Shown one piece after another: positions 13,938 through 28,941 of a stretch of DNA of 64,000 nucleotides. A model generated the notes under the pieces. That model saw nothing but the letters and a program-made list of their open reading frames with translations. It was not told the DNA's origin and did no database searches. Both the position numbers and the translations under genes were made by a program. Numbering within the stretch: position 1 is the stretch's first letter; each line of letters starts with the position of its first letter. The stretch comes from Rhynochetos jubatus (lineage: Eukaryota > Chordata > Aves > Eurypygiformes > Rhynochetidae): the NCBI GenBank assembly GCA_027574665.1, contig CM050668.1:3602001-3666000 (forward strand). Direction: 5' to 3'.

Positions 13938-16214
13938 GAGTTTGAAAACTCATGGATGAAAAACACCAGAAAAATGTACAGATTTGTCAGGAAGGAAAGT
14001 AGCTGTGCAGGTTCTGAACAAAGGACAATCATCTCTAAAAGAAGAGCAAATTCAGTGTCTGCCTCGGTTCTATAGGCCCATGGCTGGACACAGGCAATAA
14101 TACCGACAAAAATAGCCTAAATCTTTAAGCTTCATGGGGACGACACCTGACAGTCACAGTACAAGATAATATTTCATTATCCATATATTTTCTTGGGCAT
14201 TCTTTCTTATCCAGTAAGCTATTTTCATAAGTTGACACGTTACAGTTTGTGGGAGCAAGTCAGTTAAGAGATCAGGAGTGAGTCAGCAATAGATGTCTGA
14301 TGGAAACATTAATCTTGAAGAAAGAGCTAAAGGACGAGAGGAAAACAGAATATAATTCAAAATCAGAGAAAATATAACGGGCACAGAGGGTCTGAAGGGT
14401 GAACAGCCTGATTGCTGCACAGGGGAATGTCAGGCTGTGAGAAGTTGGTAGAGCACAGACCATAAACAAAGAGGAAACAAACTGACTAAGGTGGAGCCTT
14501 GAAAATGAAGGTAAAAATAATTTTGATTCCAAAAGGAGGCCCTGATTTACTCAAAGGAGGTTATGGCATGGCAACACAACGGGAGCAATTGTGTAGCATT
14601 TGCTGTTTCTCTTAGTGATAAGGAATCAACATCATCTAGTCATTTCATTAGCGGCATTTCAGGCAGTACACAAAGGATTTGGCATTCATTCAATGAAGTC
14701 TTGACTTATCTTTTTGTCCCAGTTCCCAATCCTGTGAATAGTAGGGCTTTTGTATGTCATCAGCATATCAATAAAATACCTAATTTGTTCACAATAATAC
14801 TCGCTACCTAAAAATCACTAAAGCAGGAAAGACTTTTTCATGTCTTTTGGATCAAGCTGTCACGTTTGCAAAATATATGTTGCCGGGTATCCCTGACATA
14901 TGGTCAGAATAATTTGGTTTGTTTTCTTATATACAATCTTTTTTCAAGGAAAATTTACTATTAGCACGCTAAGGAGGAAAAAAGGGTGCAAAATGAACGA
15001 GTACTCTGTTCCAAGGGAACTTATAATACAAATTCAATTTTAATAGATATTGAAAGTGTCTGCTAAGCTCAATGTGTAAGGCTAATTATGACTAAACCAA
15101 AATGTCATTCTTTCCTATGTGTTTTAGAAAAATTTATTTTGTCTGGAGAGAACAGGGAAATACAAACAAGGCTGATCACATCCAGACCAGCAGCTGCCAA
15201 AAGAGCTTGAAAAAGGAACCTTAACTGTTATTGCTGCATCTGAAAAAAAAGAATGAAAATGGTTAACTAATGGCAGGAATCCATGATATGAGTTTAGTAA
15301 AGCTCATAATCCTCAGCTGTCCAAAAGGGCCGCAATGTTAAAATTCAGTGGTGAAGGAACAGATTATTCTTTAAGACAACACTAGCAGCTGGAGTACAAG
15401 GGAAATGGTAGGCACAACAGTGCCCCTAACTTTCTCCTTAAATTGGTCCTAACAATATCCTTCAGCCTTTGGCTAGTTAACCCGCAGTTAGCACGTGTGA
15501 GGCAGAACTAAAAGTTATTTTAGGAGCCAACTGGAAAGGAGATTCAGCCTTTTTAAAATGGAATTGTTTTCTATGGTTTAAGACTGTTTCCATGGAGAGA
15601 CCACAGCATATGAACATCTTTAGGCCAAGTGCTTTGCTGCAGGCTTATCTGAATGAAAGCACCACAGCAGGAAGGATAATTGAGGCCAGTTATTTAAAAT
15701 TCATGGGCATTCTCCTATACTTAACACAGGAGCAATTTATTTTTGCTATTTTGATCTGTTAAGCATTTCAAACTTAAACAGTGCTATATACACCTTCTCT
15801 TAAATGACATATCTTAATATAATATTTGTCCGGGGTAGAATAATGTTAGTTGCAACAATGGCATGCTGTTGGGTGATGGTGGCAAAGTGGCAGGTAAAAT
15901 TATACTCTAGATGAGTATGAAGGGATGCATATGGGGAAAAAATGTCCACCCTAAATTCACATACAAAATAGTGGGCTCTGAACTGGCTATCATCACTTGG
16001 GAAAAACATCTTGTAAGTTTTAACAAATAGGTCTATTAAAAAGCCAGTTTACTCAAAGGAAAATAAAGCAAATAGAACGGTAGCAATTATCAGAAACAGG
16101 AACATTGTTATACAACTTTCTAAACCCCAGTGTTCACACAACTTGAATACTATCTGATTTGGATCTCGTCCAGGTTTCTCTCCTTACACCTTCCCCCTCC
16201 CAACATCTACATAC

Positions 16215-16330
16215 ACATACGAAGAAGAGAAAGTACAGAAAAGGGCAACAAAAATTATCAAAGGATCGTAACAGTCACTCTTTAGGGAACAATGAAGAGT
16301 TTATGTTGTTTAAAACAGACACTTGAACAC
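16215..16330 (+). mobile_element. Ancient CR1/L3-type LINE fragment
   Basis: The phrase AAAGTACAGAAAAGGGCAAC followed by AAAAATTATCAAAGGATCG and GGAACAATGAAGAGTTTATG resembles the CR1/L3 stretch encoding ..KVQRRATKMIKG..YEERL.., which reads AAGGTGCAGAGAAGGGCAAC in intact copies. It is heavily diverged and the boundaries are estimates. Confidence 0.45.
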
Positions 16331-19300
16331 ACTTGTGAAAGAACTGCAATCTAGTGGATATGCAGACCTTCACAAGGCAAATCCAAAATTCAACCCTTCC
16401 CCACAAAACATTTTACTAGGTAACATCCTTCTCCCTACATACTTCTAAGACGATAACGAAAAGTGCTATGTGTGCAAACAGTTCTCCCAACAGGTAGTGT
16501 TATGTTTTTAAGTTCACATTCTTAAAACTTCTCAACGATTGATGTATATTAAATAACACCTACATCATCTCTGAGGTTGCCAAAATTACACTTATTTTGT
16601 GCTTCAGAAAATAAAGAAACCAATATTAAGTGGCCCAAAAAATGCTAATAGGAATTTTACAGATACAAGTTTAATGGTCCAGAATGTTTAAACTTAAACT
16701 ACAGACAGACATTTATGTAAGTCCAGAGATGATGTTTGGAGCTTAATAGTTCATAAAAATACCACTAACGCTCCTTGTTCAGTGATTCAGAAAAAAGCAC
16801 AAAAAGAAGCCTGTGGTAATTCACATATATTCCTTTGCACTTTCACCTAAACTTCTTCTAGGCTACAAAAAAAAAAAAAATCTGTATTTTATCTACTTAA
16901 CCCCTTTGGAGGCAAGCTAGCAGGCAAAAGGAGAACACAGGCTTTGCAGATTTTCTTAACCATACTCCTGCTCTCTTAAAACACAAGGCCTGAGACGCAG
17001 TTTGCCACCTCTGCGCTCGCCCCTCCATGTGAATTGCTGGTTTAATCTGCGTGTCATCTAACGTAATCATTCACAGTGTGTGGGCTGTGGCTGGACTCAC
17101 CACAGAGCAGAGCTGCACTGAATCAGGGCCTCCGTCCCGGTGCTGTCAGCTCCAACTCCAGTTCAGTGCGTTCAGGCCGCAGCTCTCACGAACCTGAGCC
17201 ATGACACCCGCGGGACACGCTGTAGGCCTCTTCCAGTCAGGGCAGCATTATGGAGCACAGCCGATCTGTGGTGGCAAGGCCAAACTACCGCGGTCATCGT
17301 ACCAGTGACTTAGCACGGTTCCAGAGTAAGTGTCAGAGTTTCATAGTCATATCCCATCCTATCTTAGGAAAACTAGGTTCAAAACACTTCAATATATTTC
17401 AAGTTTTTGGCTAATGAAAGATTATCAACTGAACTACCTTACAATCCAGTTTGAGAGCCTTCACCTTCTGTTTGAATTTATTGCACCAAGTTCTTCATGC
17501 TATGCCTGGGATGGGGGGACATCTGCACACATTTGCCAAGACAGAATGGTAATTTAAGACCTGAGTGGAGGAAGGACAGCAGGAAAATCTCTGGCATGTC
17601 AGGATGTTGCCACTTGCACTGGTTTTGCCCTGGCTCTCCTGTCCGTGACAAATGTTAGCGCCAGGTTCTCATAACTGGGTACCAAATCAGACAAGCTGAT
17701 AGCTGAGTCTGAGAACATTTACTATAGCTAAAGAAATCCAAGGCATTTAAAAACAGAACATTTACCTTTGACATCAGAACCTCTGTACACGCAAGAGGAA
17801 CAATTTATGCTGACATTTTCCATAGCAATGCTCTTTTCCATTACAAATGCATCATGTTCTTGCCATTCTTATGCAAAAGGAACAATGACCTTAAAAGTAA
17901 CATTTCAATTTACAGGAAATTTTAACTAGTATGATCATCATACCCAAAGGAATATGATGTTAAAATATGATTCTCTTGAACTTTGCAAAACACAGCATGA
18001 TATCAACACGAATAACAAACCTTTCACAGATTTAGTACATATGCCCTGTAGTGAGGCATTTTTGCAAGGAAAGGTTAATTTTCTTCTCTCTTCACAAATA
18101 ATACTAACAATTAAGGGGTCCATATTCACTCATTCAACCCAAATTTCCTGAAGAAAAATGACCAGATTTTGACCGGGTTCTTTGACCTGCATTTCTCGCA
18201 CTAATAAGGAATTATCTAGTTAAGATGCAAATGAGCAGCGTATGTGAACGGAATTCCAGCCTACCGACTGCCTTTGTAATTCCCTGTATTATGACAAACA
18301 TTTCTAAATGCTGGCAGACATTTTCTAACCACTAACTGCAGACTTGCACATCATGCGTACATCAAGATCACTGTTTTATTGTCAGTATATACTATAATAC
18401 ATGCAGGTAACCCTCTCCTTTAGAACAGAAACCAGTTCTGTGGCAAACATGGCTAAATGGAACAAGGACAGTAATGAATCACAGAAGTATAGAGCCATAA
18501 AAGTGTATGTCTTTACAGCCAAGATCCTGTAAACAAAGTATGTCAGCAACAGAGAAATGGAAATGTTAATTTGTTCTACTGCTTGAAATGCTGGATCAGA
18601 TTCTGCCGTTTTATTGCATCTCTGAGGATAAACTCAAAAACCAGACAGGCTTGCTTTGTCACATTTCTTCTCCGGAGAATTTTGAAAAAGAATCTATTTG
18701 CACCATTGCAGGCTGAAAAAATCTGAATCAACAGTGACTTGCTCAGCTAGTTCTGACGCCAAGACAAGTGAATCAAGAAGACACTTTATCTTTTATCCAA
18801 CTGTAGCAATTGCTCCCAATGGATTTTATACATTAAAAAATGTATTTATGATGCCTCATTAGCTTGGCATGATGAATAAACTCCATCAATCAACTTTTAT
18901 TTTACTAGATTTAACTGCTATTACCCTCCAGTTGAAAAGGAAATGAAGAAAAATGTAGGCTTGTAGGAGCTATTTGCCCAAGGGCTTTGTTATGGGTGAA
19001 GAAAAAAAATAGTCAAGAGGGCTTTGTTTGTTTGTTTTGGGTAAGGGACAAGAATTATTCACCTGCCTTAAACATTCTTGTTAACAAACCTATCTTACAG
19101 GTGAGTAAGGATATAAGGCGCTGTGGTCTTCCCAGTAAGAGTGTCAAAAGTTAATGGTAGCTGTATCAAGAGAGACAAGTGATGAGCATCTACTCATTTG
19201 GCAAGAAACTGAGATGATAAGAACTGGTGGCATTGGTCTGGTTCTTCATAGGCGACTGCCACATAAATCACAAGTAGAACTGCCAGCGGTATGCAATTTT

Positions 19301-22300
19301 AGATGAGCACTGACTGGGGAAGGGGGAGCAGGAACAACAACCGGAAACTGAAAGAACCCCTGAGCTAACCTCTGGTACTGCAGCTGGCAGAAATTGTTCT
19401 GAGATTTAACACAGGACTGCAGTTTTAAGATAAAAACAACAGTTTCTGTCAGCCCTAAATTACAAAAATATTTATTTACAGACCCTGTGTATGTACGTGT
19501 CTGTGTGTGCGTGCTTTTAAAGATAAACCAGCAACCAGGCAGATGTTGATTCATGGAGAGTTAGAATTAAAATAGCCTACTTGCTGATGACACCATTCAG
19601 CACTAGACTGTTTTGTCCTCTTTGACATGATTTTCCCCCATGCTGTAACATTGTCTCATCTCTATGTATTTCAATACCACGTTCATAATGCCACTAATAT
19701 ACACGCTGTTGAAACATTCTGGTCAATTAAGACTTCCATCACGCAAAAATAACCAAAACCACTGCTAGTTTTGTCTGTGCTATCTATCTTTAGACAGGTA
19801 ACTGTAATCCCAAAGGTCTTTATCTCTGTTTTATCTCCACTACAATACTGAAACGGCTCACATTACCAAATGAAAAACAACCCAACTGGTCTTATGTTGT
19901 GCCCTATTAAAAGCTCAGTGATATTTCATTAAATAGTTACATTTGCTTTGTTTGATATTACAATCACAGATCTTACTCATTCTGACAACACATAATCCAA
20001 GATATTTGGCACTCTATCAACAATTCCAGGCTTGGAAGGATTATAGATGTGTTGACAGTTAAAAGGAGCTAGAGTTCTCTGCCAAAGACAGAGAAGTAGC
20101 AGGTAGTCTTTGATAAGTCCTATCAGAGCCACACTCTGACAGGAATTCCCTTACAATGCTACTAAATCTTATGCTATGAGCTTCATTATGCACACTGCCA
20201 TTTGCCTCACTGGAGGCTGAACTCCCTCACCACCAATAAATTTATTCTATTTCTTTCCTCAGTTACATACATTCTGCTTTATATTACAGATTCAAAATAG
20301 CTGATCAGGCTTGATGGGGCTGGGAGGGGGAGAAGGTGGAATGCTTTTGTAATAGCATACAGAGATCTACCCAGAATGCTTAATCTGGTTAGCTGTAAGA
20401 CGAAAATCTGTCTGGTGGCTTTGTGACAAAGGAACGAGGCTATGCAGTACAGTGCAAACACCTTATTTTCAATGTTTACAAACAGTATTTTCCATCATTT
20501 GCAGAGAGTTATTCTCTTGAAAGAAGTTTCTGTAAAAACATTACAGTTGGGGTGGAACTAAGTCTTAGATCTTTACTTGCAATGATTCTTCTGCATGCCA
20601 GAATTTTATGATATAATTACCCACATGGGCACACACAGACAAAGCATGAGAATACGTGTCAGCATCAGTCAGTAAATGCAGATCTAAGGTGACCGAACTT
20701 TCTTCTTTCATAGGAATATTATGATGCTAGCTTCTGTAGAATTTGGTCATACTTCTACTTGCTTAACTGGATGCTACATCATTACAAAATCCACTTCGAA
20801 ATCTCTTCTCGTCTTCAGTATAGTTTGGTAAGATAACATGGCTCTAACAGCAAAAGCTTTCCTGTATGTATAATGAAGATCTCAGATCAAACATCTCAAC
20901 AGATTCATTTAAAGTGAGTGTATTATAATTTCCTAGATTATTACCTGCCAAAGCACAGTGGGTGGTCTCTGAAAGCCTACGCCATCAGGAATCCCAGGTT
21001 CTTAGAATCCTGTCATATCTGTCTGCAACCACCCCCTCAGTGTTTCCAGTTTCCCTTCTTCTGCTTCAGAAAGTAATTCCCTTGGTAGCTGTCACATTAC
21101 GACAGTGGGATACAGTCCTGCTGCACTCCTGGATTCTAACTGAACCCGACTGTCAAGTTCACTAACAGAGTACAGCCTACTGCAGTGCTTTGAGATGAAT
21201 CTGCCTTCAGCTAACGGAAGTCAATTTCTAATTTCAACTCTTAATTGTGATCAGCAGGGCCTGAATGAAACTTATTCATACAAATAGACTGATAGTAAGA
21301 ATTCATATGCAATGTGGGTATTTAGGATCATATACCATCCACATATGCTTCTAAAGTTTAGGTCAGAAAGAGGGAGGCGACAGCTCAGAGTGTTACCACA
21401 GGAGCAAATTTGGCAAAGAGAACAGTAAAAACTGGAAACAGGTAGAGTCCCATCTAGTCAAAGCAGCTTTTAACGACAAATTATCACTATACAGCTTTTT
21501 TTTTTTTTAATAAACAGGCATTGAATAAGGTGCCTCGTATACTTTATTCACCTCCGACTCTTCACTCCCCCTTTTATACTCCAGTGATATAAACCAACTT
21601 AGAGCATGTAAAGCTTATTTACGTTCACATGGCATTCTCTGAAACATGATCCAGAGGAAAATTGTATCCTGTTGTCAATTTTCCTGCATGCTGTACTCGG
21701 AACAGAGCAAATCAGCACAAGAGCTTCCACATCCACACCAACATACCAACTAACTGTTTTTGTGGTTTTTAGTATGCTTACCAGCATGTTATTTTTAACA
21801 AAGGAAACTAATTTGCTCTTACTGATTCACATGGGCTGTGTATTTGTGTGCTTCATTTTTCTTATTGAACACCATGGCTCAGCCAATAGTTTGCAGAGAT
21901 AAAATGATCTGAAAGATACTTTCAAGCACGACCTCAAGGGTAACACTTCCTAAGTGCTCTGTCTATGCTGCCATTTTCCGGAAACTTTCCCAGTTTGTTG
22001 CTCCCACCAGTGTTACAATAAGGGTAGCAATTTTACGCACCTCGCTGTAAAATCTCTTTATCATGTCACTGACCCTCGCACTAAGTGAGACTAGCAGCTT
22101 GTATTTTCAACTCATACTAGCACTAGCAGTCTCTACTGTCTTCATGGATAGCACTGCAATGGATTTATAACCCCACACAGAAAGCAACGGTAAAAGTTAC
22201 AGTAAAATTAATCAGCCGTGTATCTAGCTACCAGTGCTGTATTTAAGATACACGCCTTATCACGCGTATATTTTTGCTTTTCTCAGATTATGATTGTAAC

Positions 22301-23779
22301 ATATGAATAGCAGCAAACATTCGCAAGCAAGTACAGAGTAGCATCATCCTCATACAATGAACCGCATTCACACAACATGTGTGTAAACTATACTTGGATC
22401 CAGGAGGTGGAAAAAAAGATGAATCTGTGGAGCAAAAGAATACTTGTGAAATGCTTTCTTTTACAGGCTATCCAAGCATGTAGGCTGGAACATGGAATGT
22501 GGGGAGTTACAAATATTAAAATAATATACTTAATACAGCTGCAAATTCCTTAAGTCAACAACACTCCACATAAATTCTGCCAGCAGCGAGCAAAATAGCA
22601 GCTCTCTTATATGCGAAAAAAAACAAATCTCATACTTACCAATTCTATCTAAACTGATGTATTTTAGGGGCTGGAATTAGTAGATTAGTTGGAGTCTTTG
22701 ACCTTTGAAACAAAGTACATTGTCCTCCTTGTAATCTCTAACAAGCAGCAACCAAAGTTCATGAACACCAGTTTCTCGGGTAGCTTGCTATGTCAATGTA
22801 CTTCTATTTTTTATGAGACTTCTAGACTATGATAAATTCCTGTTTCCCATTTATAAAACAGTAAAACAGCATGAGGAGGAACTGATAGAGAATGATAGAT
22901 TTATCTTTCCAAACTGCTCCTGGAAGCGTAAAAGCATCTATAGTTGGTTTGACGGCAGAACAGTTGAACAAAATAATTTGGACCATCTGTTTACCTTGCA
23001 GACTTTGTCATGGAAGAAACCATCAGCACTGACAAAAGAGGATGGTGAAACCCAAGAAAGAGTACAATTCCGTAAATCCATCGTAATAACATCAAAGCTG
23101 TTGTTCTATGGCTACTTTTGACAATTAGATTATTGAATAAATAGGTGAATATGGTTCAGAAAGTGCAGTTTTCACCAAGGAATCAAATAAAATATACAGG
23201 GTTTCATCTTAGAGAGGAAGAGGAGGCAGGAGTCCTTTCATTTTCATCGATTTCAGCTGTCCAGACTCTAAATGGAACTGATGAGGTTGTTAGGCTCAAT
23301 CAACATTTTCCTCAGATGTTTAAGCACAGCCCATTAGGTATGAAGTTAGCAGGTAACTTGACTTCAGAAGTGAGCAAGCTAGCAACTCCTTTCAATGGTG
23401 TTTTAATAGTGTTTCAGCTGATCTGATGTTTCGGATGGCCTAAACACTCTCGCAATATTTTTTAAACTTCATTTGACACATTCTCTATTAGATTTTCTCA
23501 TTCTGTCCCTTTATTCTTGAAGTGTTAATTGGTGACTTCCATGTGTGGTGGAAACAAACCCCACGTAGATTTCCTGTGACACAGATCCTATCACCCAGCT
23601 CCTGGAAGAACTATTTTTCAGGATTTGAGTGATGGGAAATACTTTACTTAGACCTGGAGGAATTCTTAAAACTTCCAAGTACCCATCAATGTAAATGTTT
23701 AAAGGAAGGAATGTTTTGTTTTTCATCTGTGGTATCCACAAATCTCTCAAAAGCAGCCTAGAAGACCCCATATGTTTAC

Positions 23780-23800
23780 TCACACACACACACACACACA
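23780..23800. repeat. (CA)n microsatellite
   Basis: About ten uninterrupted CA units. A low-complexity open frame overlapping it on the minus strand (MCVCVCVS...) is an artefact of this repeat. Confidence 0.95.
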
Positions 23801-26800
23801 AATCTGAAAGGCAGATGAGTAAGTATTTATAGTGTAACTACCAGTGGGAAACTTCAACAGTATTTTTACAGGTCCACTTTTAATCTTTTGAAACACATCA
23901 CACGTTTTCACTACATTCTATTTATGTGAAAAAGGTGCACGTTTCACCCAGCAGGCTAACAGCCCAGAAACATCCCAGAAGGTGTAAGAGCACGGGCTCA
24001 GTCACTGACGGCAGCGTGGCACACCTAACCTTTGCTTACAGGTTAAAAAAACAATCTGTCCAGTGGATGAAATTGTGGCCCAAAGGAAGCCCTGGAGAAT
24101 TCTGGTTTTGAAGGGCAGAGTTTCATCCCTGGATGCCAACCGCTACAATTTCAAGGCAAGTTTCATAGTATTTTGTGGTTTGCTTCGATCAACTCTCTGA
24201 AACAAGCAAGCACTTGCGAACTTCAGATTGTTCTTTTTAAGGAAAGCTTCTCAGCTTCTCCACTGCAAAGCACAAGTTGAAAATGTTTCTAATGACATTT
24301 TTCAGAAGCAAAAATCAACACCAGATTTTTACCTCAATTATTTTAAATTTAGGCCAGTTTTATTGTTCTGAGCGAAACTGTGACGTAATGATTACTTGGC
24401 CTAGCAGCATTACCCACTTTACCTTTCCTTTTGCCTATTCTTTCCTCGTTATTACAGCGGCCCACGAAAAGCACCTGTCAGACCAGACTGCCAACTCCAG
24501 GTTTTCATTTGCAGCAGCAGCACAATGCAACTGTCTTATTTGATTACTACAGAAAGACATGAAAACTTTTTAATGGGGAGGGCAGAGGGTGGGGAGAAAA
24601 GATTAAGAAGGAACAGGATTTTCTTAAGTGGAAAGGAATCTGTGTTATGTTTACTTTTAAATCAAGACTGACTTTTTTTTTTTTTGCTATGAATTTCTTC
24701 CAGTCTCCTGCCCCGTTTCATGAATTTATCCTTCCTTATTCATAGAACAGAAAAGTAAAACAAATAATATTCCTCAAAAAGAAGGATAAATACATGGTAA
24801 ATTAATTAACACAGTTCTGAAACATAAGGGTTTATGAAACCACAGGATGTGTTAGTTTATTCTTGGATTTATAAGTGGCAATTTTTAAGGGTCACATCCT
24901 GTGCCTTTTTATTCAGTCCAAACTTCCTTTGACATATCTTGAAAGCTCTTGACATGCAGAAAATGAGAATTAACCTCCATTCCCATTGTGTAGCTTGGCG
25001 TTTGCCTGAAACTTTCCATGTTTACTGTTGCCAGCAGTATTACTACAAGGACAGCTATTTTAGACTTCTCACTGTAATCATTTTTATCATGCACTTAACT
25101 TGCTGTGAGTGAGACTACCAACTCTTATTCCCTACTGCTCCAGTGGATGACATTGTTTTGTCACCAAAACTTAACAAGTAGGTAAAGTAAATACTAGTTA
25201 TTGTAGAATTTATTTAAAGAGTCTAGACAGATACTTCAGCTACATACAATTCTATGTACTGCTTCTTGTAAAATATCTCACTGATTTACTCTGTTCAGTT
25301 TTCTTAACTATCCTCACAAGATCAATTTTGCAGCAATCTTCTTTTCTAGCAAACTCTCTGAACCCTTATCCTACTCTTAAGTACCAACAGAACTCTCAGA
25401 TGCATATCAGCGCCAAATCCCACAAGGTCCCATTACAGAATACACCACAAGGCTACCAGAATAATGTGAAAATATGGCATTTTCCCTTAGTGAGCATACT
25501 GGAAAATGAGGAAAACGTTCTGCTGGCATACAGTATTTAAAATGGTATATGGTCTTACGCTATTATTTGCTTGTTAAAATTAACAAACCTAATTTCTTTT
25601 TATTTCCAGCCTATAGAAATTTGGGGTGTTCCTCCCACATAGAAGCAGCCCTTGAAAAAGTATTTTTTTCCTGATTTAATATCTCTGTTTTCTTTTCTGC
25701 CTGCTAGATGGCCACAGGCAAAATAGAATGGTGTGTCCCTTTTTCACCACTGAGACAGTCGAATTGTTTTATCATCTTTCCAAAAAAACCTTCAGGTGAA
25801 GCCTAAAACAGCTCCCTGAAAAGCATCTGTTACCTCATAACAAGATATTAATAGCAAGCCCAAATGAAAGCAAGAGCATAAGAAAGTACCAGATCTTTCT
25901 CTAACCTAAAAAGCTGAAGTAACGGCATAGCCCCTGCTATCTCACAATGATGTCAAAGTGAGTGTAAACACAGCAGTGCCTGACCAGTTTTCAGTTTAGG
26001 ACGTCTGCCACAACAGAACAGGGGTTATAAAAAAACTTCGATGGGTTTCTCTGTTTTGCAGACCCATTTCACAGACTGACAATGATTCTCTGAGAAATGA
26101 ATGGAAGGAACATGGGTGGGTCACTCAGGTTGTGGTGTTATTTAATTCTTTCTTCCTCTTTCTGTTTTACTCTTTCACGCTACCTGATTAGCTGGTTTTC
26201 ACATCTTTACAAATACACAGCAGACTTCCTCAAAGTGCTTTCCTTTTACTTTCTGTACTTCCTCAACAGATGTTCTTTGTTATCTCTATTTCAGATGGCA
26301 GTTTTCTCAGAATTAAAACCAAAAAATCACCACCACTACCCCAAGGTATTACTTCCAGATTTATATTTTGCTCCACTGCATAATAAAGAGGATGGGACTG
26401 CGATACAGCTTGAAACTCCCTTCTTAGTCTGAATTTCTGTTTGGCTAGATAATTTTTGTTCATAAAGGGACTAATCAAAATCTGGTGTCTAAGAGAGCTT
26501 AGACAGAGAAGTAACGTGTCTTAGTGTTACATTTGTCTTTTTACTCCTGTTAAGATGCACAGACATAGCATGGACACAGAAATTGCATTACTTCATCAGT
26601 TTTCAGAGCACGATAAATTAAACTGAATAGCTTTCAATATATTCATGCAAAATTAGTTTTTATTAAGTAAATTTATTTTTTAATCTATTTAGCATAGAAT
26701 TAATAGAAATAGAACAGCTTTTACAAACAAAAATAATCAAAATATTTAAAGTGTATTGCTTTCTTCATTAAATTTTCAACTAGTTAGGATGAATTTAAGA

Positions 26801-28878
26801 AGGGTTTTTCAGATTTATTGTATTCTACTATATGCACTGATTCTAGATAATTAAAGTTCCTGTTCTTACTCCCTGTTGACAAACCTTTCTTCTCACATCT
26901 CCCAAGACACAGGGAGAGTTTCTAAGATTTTGGGAGGGAAAATATTTTAGGATATTTAGTAATTTCATAGGATAAACTTTTTTTTTTATTAATCCCCAGT
27001 GCTAGATTTAGAACTCTGTGGTTTGTCTCATGTTTTTAAAAATGACTGCACTGTATGTTACAAACAGCATCACCACTTACAAAACCAAAGTGAATGTCAA
27101 TTAGACCAACTCGGTTTTGTGAGGTGCTAAACCAAAAGTATCTAGTAGCCAAAAATGTTTTTCTAAAATTAGTATACAATGTAATTAGCAAGATTTTAAG
27201 TATTCTATATGATCATTTGGGTCATTCATAATCAGTCAAACCGAAAAAGGTTAACACCAATGAGGAAAGTTTAAACCACTTAAAATTCAATCTGAAATGA
27301 ACAATGCACTGGGGAAGAGGATCACGTTACTTAACACAGGCTCAGTTCTCCTCCCCAACCAAGGAGCCTGGGCACACATCCCCAGCCAGGCTCTTTTGGA
27401 AACGGCATCTTCTCTTCTCCACTTACTTCAACGGGAATTGCACAAGTGTTACACAGTGATAGCTCCAACCCTTTTCTTTATATGGAAGACAATTCTTTCC
27501 ATGGATGTTACACAGTTTGTACCGTTGAGGTAAAAGGGTAAATGCCAGAGAAAAGAGCTCACTCTTTTTTTTAAAAAGGATGTGCAGTATTTGGTGAGAG
27601 GGACAGTTCTTTCTCTCTTCTGATCCATCAGATATCATAAATGAATAATATATCTCACTTGCCTCCTTAGGTTTCTAAGACATGAAAGTAGCTCAAATTT
27701 CATCCTTTTTGGGCACATCTAAACTCCTATTAGTTACTACTATTTGCCATCACAGAAGAATCATACAAACAAGCACCACTTGAAATCACTTCCACGTGTC
27801 AAAATTTAAAATTATTCAGTAAAAATCCAAGATCTCTGCTAACTATTATTATTTATTTGAACTTAACACAGACTAACCTTAGTAGCTCAGCTCAGTATTT
27901 ATATCAATGCCCATTTCTACTGGGGGCACTTTCACCAACAACTGACATTTGAATAAGGTTAGAACCAATTAATTTTCTTCTAAAATCTGACATAACAGTT
28001 TTGGAGTGCCAAGAAGAGGAGAGATTAAATTCATTTTATAACAGATACATCCTTTATTCTCTGTGGAGTACACTCCAATGAGAGAGCAGAACTAAGAACA
28101 ACCCAATGCACCCATATTCTGCAGGCAGAAAGCGTATCTGTTCCCCAAACAATTGTGTTCCTCCTAACCTCTAGAAATAGCGAGCTTCTGACTGCTCATT
28201 ACCTAACACATATGGTTTTACACAGCTTTCCAGAAGAAAGTTGTAGTAAGAAAGACAGCTGAGCGCATAAACTCTTTTACAATGGGGACCTTTACATATA
28301 AATACATGCATGTAATCATATTTGCCTCAAACACACTGATGAGATGACTTAAACAGAATGACACTACAGAGAAGGCTGGTAAAAGCTGTCATGATGTATC
28401 TGTAAGTGTGCAAAATCAGCTGATATTAGCTTATTAGTTTAAATTCCTATTTTTTATGGAGGCAGGAATTTTAGTTAGTTTACTGCTGTCCACAACTGGG
28501 CCCAGAAGTTCCAACAGGAACTGAATGTTTCCCTTGATTTTCAGGTGATCTATTATAAACCAATAAACCAAACACCTTATTAAAAAAGTGTATTATGAGC
28601 TTTATCAACACTATCATACAATTCTAAAAAGCAATCAGTGTCTAACTGAGCAGAAGCCCACTGCATATAAAGCTAGTATGCACAGAAACCCAAATTTTAG
28701 TTACCTAATATTTTCTCTGTTGAGAAACACAACCAACTGTTGAATTCTCAGCTAGAGCGTGTAGGTTTCAGCCTTCCACAACATCAAGTCAGGACTGAAA
28801 ACAAAAGAATCATTCTAGAAGCTAATTAATATAACACGTGGAATGCAGAGTTCATAACACTAATGAGGAATAACTTAC

Positions 28879-28941
28879 CACATTCATTTCAGATTTTTGA
28901 ACCTCAGTAAGAAGGTCATAGCCGGAGGTGAAAGGAACACC
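28879..28941 (-). other. Candidate 63-nt cassette exon in PPM1E intron 1
   Basis: On the minus strand a 63-nt segment is bounded by a CTGTCTCTAG acceptor and a perfect GTAAGT donor, and it is open in frame 0 (GVPFTSGYDLLTEVQKSEMNV). I do not recognise the peptide. Spliced directly to PPM1E exon 1 (which ends ...AAG TA) it would start with G, making TAG, an immediate stop. It would then be a non-coding or poison exon, or belong to another minus-strand transcript. It could also be a chance arrangement. Confidence 0.3.

Noticed and set aside
16860-16885. Poly-A run as possible retrocopy tail
   Set aside because: No processed gene sequence precedes it and no target-site duplication is evident.
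23511-23801. 96-codon minus-strand open frame beginning MCVCVCVS
   Set aside because: It starts inside the CA microsatellite and shows no conserved sequence.
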